DNA from: an uncultured Pseudomonadota bacterium
Lineage (GTDB): Bacteria; Lernaellota; Lernaellaia; Lernaellales; Lernaellaceae
Direction: 5' to 3'
Length of the DNA stretch: 9,057 nt
Assembly: GCA_937967875.1 (NCBI GenBank)
Contig: CALBTQ010000007.1
Span: 1 to 9,057 of the forward strand
The translations under genes and the position numbers were made by a program. This document shows positions 5,959-9,057 of the stretch, one piece after another. The notes below the pieces were generated by a model, which was not told the origin of the DNA, searched no databases, and worked only from the letters and a program-made list of their open reading frames with translations. Every line of letters starts with the position of its first letter. Position 1 is the stretch's first letter.

Positions 5959-7278
5959 ATGGGTCACCTCAGCGGCAAAGGCCACTATCTCGCGTTGCAG
6001 CAGCGGCTGGAGAAAAATCCCCTCGGGCCGCCGGAACACCAGGCGTTTTTCGGCATCCTGCACGAACTGTTCACCGAAGAGGAATGCCGGGTCGCCGCGG
6101 CGATGCCGCTGCAGTTGGCGCCCGCGCGCGTCATCGCCGCCCGGGCGGGCATGGACGAAACGCGCGTCGCCGCCATCCTCGCCGGGCTTGCGCCCAAGGG
6201 CCTGGTCGTCGATTTCCCGCACCCGCGCGGCGACGTTTACTACTATCTCAATCCGCCGTTGATCGGCTTTTTCGAATTCACCATGATGCGCGTGCGGCCG
6301 GAGGTCGATCAGAAAAAGGTGTCCGAGCTGCTGTATGAATACCTGCACGAGGATCCGCAACGGCTTTATGCCTACGAGCTGCTCAAGGGCGAAACCTACC
6401 TCGCCAAGCCGCTGGTGCACGAGGATGCGCTTACGCCCGAGGTCTACAGCGAGGTGCTCGATTACGAAAAGGCGACGCACTATATCGAGAGCGCGGGCGA
6501 ATGGGCCGTCTCGCTGTGCCACTGCCGCCACGTCAAAGAGCACCTGGGCGAACCGTGCAACGATCCCATGGAGATCTGCCTGAGCCTGGGCATGGGCGCA
6601 ACGTACCTGGCGCGCAACGGCATGGCGCGGCGCATCGAGAAGGCCGAGGCGATGGACATTCTCGTGCGCGCCCGCGAGATGGACACGGTGCAGATGGGCG
6701 ACAACGTGCAGCGCCGGCCGACGTTCATTTGCAATTGCTGCAAATGCTGCTGCGAAATGATGGCGGGCTTCCGCATGTTTCCCACCGAGGCGCAGGTGAT
6801 CACCTCCAACTACGTCGCCGCGATCGACGAGGACGGTTGCACCGGCTGCGGCAAGTGCGTGACGAAATGCCCGGTGGACGCGATCGAGCTGGTCGACGCG
6901 ACGCCCTCCGAGCGCGCGCCCAAGCGCAAGAAGCGCGCGGTGGTGCACGCGGCGAACTGCCTGGGCTGCGGCGTCTGCCATCGCCAATGCCGCTTCGACG
7001 CGCTGCGCCTGCAGCCGATCGGCGAGCGCGTGCACACGCCGGTCTCGACGATGGAGAAGCTCATGCTCCAGGCGATCGAGCACGGCAAGCTGCAGCATCT
7101 GCTGTTTGATCATCAGGGCAAGATCACGCACCGCGCGCTCAACACGTTCTTCGGCGCGCTGCTCAATCTGCCGCCGGCCAAGCAACTGCTGGCGCGCGAA
7201 CAGCTCAAATCGAAGTTCGTCCGCTTCCTGCTCGACGGCTTCTCGCGCACGAAAAAAGGTTGGATGGCCAAGGTGTAG
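5959..7278 (+). CDS. Cys-rich two-cluster 4Fe-4S ferredoxin-like protein with N-terminal winged-helix-like region
   Basis: 439 aa; the ATG at 5959 has GGAG (5948-5951) 7 nt upstream. The in-frame ATG at 5953 is too close to that site, and a TTG at 5944 is possible. Residues about 30-100 look like a helix-turn-helix/winged-helix fold ending in a YYYLNP segment. Four cysteine groups follow: C187/C189/C200/C207 (C-H-C-R, then C and C); CNCCKCCC at 258-265; the classical CTGCGKCVTKCP at 294-305; and CLGCGVCHRQC at 334-344, where the usual Pro after the last Cys is Arg. The last two should bind one [4Fe-4S] each; the first two may hold a further cluster or metal. No signal peptide or membrane segment is seen, so it is probably a cytoplasmic electron carrier or redox regulator. 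The arrangement resembles a family of anaerobe ferredoxin-domain proteins of unknown role. The next gene is a radical-SAM enzyme that needs a reductant, so electron delivery to it is possible (inference). Confidence 0.88.
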   Translation: MGHLSGKGHYLALQQRLEKNPLGPPEHQAFFGILHELFTEEECRVAAAMPLQLAPARVIAARAGMDETRVAAILAGLAPKGLVVDFPHPRGDVYYYLNPPLIGFFEFTMMRVRPEVDQKKVSELLYEYLHEDPQRLYAYELLKGETYLAKPLVHEDALTPEVYSEVLDYEKATHYIESAGEWAVSLCHCRHVKEHLGEPCNDPMEICLSLGMGATYLARNGMARRIEKAEAMDILVRAREMDTVQMGDNVQRRPTFICNCCKCCCEMMAGFRMFPTEAQVITSNYVAAIDEDGCTGCGKCVTKCPVDAIELVDATPSERAPKRKKRAVVHAANCLGCGVCHRQCRFDALRLQPIGERVHTPVSTMEKLMLQAIEHGKLQHLLFDHQGKITHRALNTFFGALLNLPPAKQLLAREQLKSKFVRFLLDGFSRTKKGWMAKV

Positions 7279-7321
7279 CACGCCCGTGTCTTGTCAGCTC
7301 AACGGTTTTATGGAATGGTGA

Positions 7322-7344
7322 AAACGCCCCGTAACCGGGTGTTT
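7322..7344 (+). terminator. Possible weak terminator or mRNA hairpin after the ferredoxin gene
   Basis: AAACGCCC (7322-7329) pairs with GGGTGTTT (7337-7344) in an 8-bp stem with one G-U pair and a 7-nt loop. Only three Ts close the stem and no longer T-tract follows, so termination would be inefficient. It ends directly against the AAGGAG ribosome site of the following small ORF, so it could instead modulate access to that site or protect a transcript end. Confidence 0.4.
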
Positions 7345-7355
7345 AAGGAGCCTCG

Positions 7356-7427
7356 ATGAAACGAACGTATTGCTTTGCGTCGTCTCGATCACGCCGGCCG
7401 TTCAACGAAAACTCGACGTGCTCATGA
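7356..7427 (+). CDS. Possible 23-codon leader ORF overlapping the radical-SAM start
   Basis: An ATG at 7356 preceded by AAGGAG (7345-7350, 5-nt gap) opens a 23-residue frame rich in Arg and Ser (starts MKRTYCFASS, ends NENSTCS). Its TGA (7425-7427) overlaps the ATG (7424-7426) of the next gene as ATGA. This is the best ribosome site in the gap, whereas the downstream ATG has none, so translation of the large gene may depend on termination of this one. No similarity to a known peptide is recognised. The alternative is a one-base error or frameshift that hides a longer N-terminus of the radical-SAM protein. Confidence 0.5.
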   Translation: MKRTYCFASSRSRRPFNENSTCS

Positions 7428-8788
7428 CCGCCAACCACGCTTCCCCCCGCGTGCTGTTCGTTCTTCCGCCTACCGGCATGATGTACCGCTGCCTCCTGCC
7501 GTTGTCGTTGCCGGCGGTGATCAACCGCCTCTCGACGCCGGTGAGAGGTTATTATGAAAATGAGTTGACCGATGAGCGCCTGCGCGGCGTCGAAATCGTC
7601 ATTGTGTCCGTGCACTGGTATCTCAATTTGCCGGGCGCGGCCGCCCTGGCGCGTCGCCTGCGCCAGTGGAAGCCTTCACTGGTTTTGATCGCCGGCGGTT
7701 TGACCGCCTCGCTGTTCGCCCGGCAATTGGTCGACGAAATCGGCTTTGATTACGTCGTGCGCGGCGACGGTGAAAAGCCGCTGGCCGACCTGGTAACCGC
7801 GTTGCTGGCCGGGGAGCGGGTCGACCGCGTGCCCAACGTCGTGGGCCGCAATGGCCTGGTTACGCCCTGGTCCTGGCACGTGAGCGAACCGGATCTCGCG
7901 ATCAACGATTATTTGGATATCTCATTTTTCCCGTCCTTGCAGAACGACATCCGACGCTTTCATCGCGGTCACACTTACTGGCCGGTGGCCGTGCATCCGT
8001 GGTTGGTTCCCTTTCGCGGTTGCCCCCGGCTTTGTCCGGTTTGCGCCGGCTCGCAAGACAAGCAACGGGAGTTGTTCGGTCGCGACAGCGTGATTCGTCC
8101 GCCCGAGGCCGTGGCCGATGATCTGGCGCGGCTCGAAGGCGACTCCCAATATCGCTTCATCAATTGCTACCACGATTTTCTGACCCTGACGCCCGGTGAC
8201 TACGCCGCGACGGTCTTGCGCCGCCGCTCGCGCCTGGCGCTGTACATGGAATTGGCCACGCTGCCCACGCGTGAACAATTGTCGATGTTGCTCGAATCGT
8301 TTGCCGGGGGTCGGATCGCTTTTTCCATCGACAATCATCACACGACCTCGCCCGAGCCGGTCGCCCCGGCGCTGTTGATCGACCGCATGCGCCTGCTGCG
8401 GCAATACGATCACTACGCACCCATGTTGGTCTACAGCAAAATCTACTGGCGGCAATATCCGGCTTATCGACAAGCTATATCACAAATCGTGCACGCCACC
8501 GGTTGTTGTTTGCAGGATGGAAGTTATTACTGGCCTGATTTTCCACATACTCGGACCGACGGCTCGGGCGATCCGGACGATTTTACGCTTGCACTGCGGC
8601 CGCCGCATACCATGAAGTTTATCTGGTGGACGGTGGCCGCCCAACTGGGACGGCTGACCGGCGGAAGTCTGTTACGCCGCTATGACCTGGCGCTGGGCAA
8701 GCTGTTTTACAAGCTCACGGAAAATCTGCCATATCACGTAAAGGATTTTCTCGTTTCCCGCCGGGATGAACGTCCCCGCCTGACCTGA
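7424..8788 (+). CDS. Radical-SAM protein with N-terminal B12-binding-like domain
   Basis: 454 aa from the ATG at 7424; a TTG at 7370 would add 18 residues before the usual opening strand (RVLFVLPPTG). Residues 8-150 look like a Rossmann-type cobalamin-binding domain (IVIVSVHW, then LVLIAGGLTAS, then FDYVVRGDGE), as in B12-binding radical-SAM enzymes. The DxHxxG cobalamin-ligand motif is absent. The radical-SAM cluster motif CPRLCPVC (C200, C204, C207; CxxxCxxC) follows a short VPFRG lead and is followed by AGSQ. That recalls the C-x3-C-x2-C-G-G-S signature of the Ta0216-type B12/radical-SAM group (memory, not a search). The C-terminal part (about 390-454) is aromatic and basic, with no clear extra cluster. 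The reaction is unknown. The gene lacks its own ribosome site and overlaps a 23-codon leader ORF by ATGA. Codons appear somewhat less GC-rich than in the ceramidase-like genes. Confidence 0.85.
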   Translation: MTANHASPRVLFVLPPTGMMYRCLLPLSLPAVINRLSTPVRGYYENELTDERLRGVEIVIVSVHWYLNLPGAAALARRLRQWKPSLVLIAGGLTASLFARQLVDEIGFDYVVRGDGEKPLADLVTALLAGERVDRVPNVVGRNGLVTPWSWHVSEPDLAINDYLDISFFPSLQNDIRRFHRGHTYWPVAVHPWLVPFRGCPRLCPVCAGSQDKQRELFGRDSVIRPPEAVADDLARLEGDSQYRFINCYHDFLTLTPGDYAATVLRRRSRLALYMELATLPTREQLSMLLESFAGGRIAFSIDNHHTTSPEPVAPALLIDRMRLLRQYDHYAPMLVYSKIYWRQYPAYRQAISQIVHATGCCLQDGSYYWPDFPHTRTDGSGDPDDFTLALRPPHTMKFIWWTVAAQLGRLTGGSLLRRYDLALGKLFYKLTENLPYHVKDFLVSRRDERPRLT

Positions 8789-8856
8789 ATTCGGCGATCT
8801 GGCCGGGCATCGGCAAATGGTCTATGCTGGCGACTCCCTAACCACGGAGAGCAACC

Positions 8857-9057
8857 ATGGAACCGATCATCGCTTATTGCGGATTGACCTGCACCGAGTG
8901 TCCGGCCTACTTGGCCACCCAGGCCGACGACGACGCCAAACGCGCGGAAACCGCCGCCATGTGGTCCAAACAGTACGGCGTGAACATTCCGCCGCAAGCC
9001 GTCAATGGCACCGGCTGTTGGTCGGACGGCGTGCGCTTCGGCTATTGCGAAATGTGT
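8857..9057 (+). CDS. DUF3795-type Cys-rich protein (N-terminal 67 residues, cut by window end)
   Basis: The ATG at 8857 has GGAG (8846-8849) 7 nt upstream, and the frame is open to the last base. The protein begins MEPIIAYCGLTCTECPAY, with Cys at 8, 12 and 15, followed by Cys at 54, 64 and 67. The opening YCGLxCxxCPAY and the later GCxSDGVRFGYCExC pattern are those of DUF3795 proteins. These small bacterial and archaeal proteins of unknown function are thought to bind metal through the cysteines. The last visible Cys is at the window edge, so the C-terminal part is missing here. It follows the radical-SAM gene by 68 nt on the same strand, and joint transcription is possible but not shown. Confidence 0.85.
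   Translation, partial: MEPIIAYCGLTCTECPAYLATQADDDAKRAETAAMWSKQYGVNIPPQAVNGTGCWSDGVRFGYCEMC

Noticed and set aside
7291..7315. Promoter before the radical-SAM leader ORF starting from TTGTCA at 7291-7296
   Set aside because: The -35-like hexamer is good (5 of 6), but no acceptable -10 occurs at 16-18 nt.
8800..8828. Promoter for the DUF3795 gene (TGGCCG-17-TATGCT)
   Set aside because: Only 3 of 6 and 4 of 6 matches; not distinguishable from chance, and read-through from the radical-SAM gene is equally likely.

Overview
The window is GC-rich, gene-dense bacterial DNA, almost certainly a contig from a short-read assembly. Its first 46 bases are Illumina P7/index/Read-2 adapter, not genome. 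The organism is not identifiable with certainty. Good Shine-Dalgarno sites, sigma70-like promoters, lipoproteins with very long poly-Asp stalks behind the lipid-anchored cysteine, and ferredoxin and radical-SAM genes fit an uncultured 'deltaproteobacterial'-type lineage (Myxococcota, Lernaellota and similar). That placement is inference from style, not from a marker gene.

Layout. (1) 1-46, adapter. (2) 57-2546 (-), a lipoprotein of the neutral/alkaline ceramidase fold with an Asp-rich stalk. (3) 2688-3104 (-), a small two-EF-hand protein with its own Rho-independent terminator. (4) 3105-3387, a divergent control region holding three 11-bp-phased GTATYG repeats, one perfect DnaA-box-like 9-mer and a promoter. 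(5) 3388-5853 (+), a second ceramidase-fold lipoprotein, a close paralogue of the first in inverted orientation. (6) 5959-7278 (+), a cysteine-rich two-cluster ferredoxin-like protein. (7) 7356-7427 (+), a possible 23-codon leader ORF whose stop overlaps the next start. (8) 7424-8788 (+), a radical-SAM protein with an N-terminal B12-binding-like domain. (9) 8857 to the window end (+), the start of a DUF3795 Cys-rich protein.

The left two thirds form one coherent unit: two envelope-anchored ceramidase-like hydrolases flanking an EF-hand protein. They share almost every residue around the expected Zn site. In both, the serine of the ceramidase GDVSPN motif is a threonine (GDATPR), and both carry an extra C-terminal beta-rich domain, so the substrate may not be ceramide. 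Acidic stalks plus EF-hands suggest a calcium theme, which is inference. The right third is a same-strand series of Cys-rich redox proteins (ferredoxin, radical SAM, DUF3795). The spacing and separate promoter-like signals do not prove one operon.

The most unusual observations are the inverted Ser-to-Thr ceramidase-like pair with the EF-hand gene, the helically phased triple repeat between them, and the overlapping leader ORF before the radical-SAM gene.
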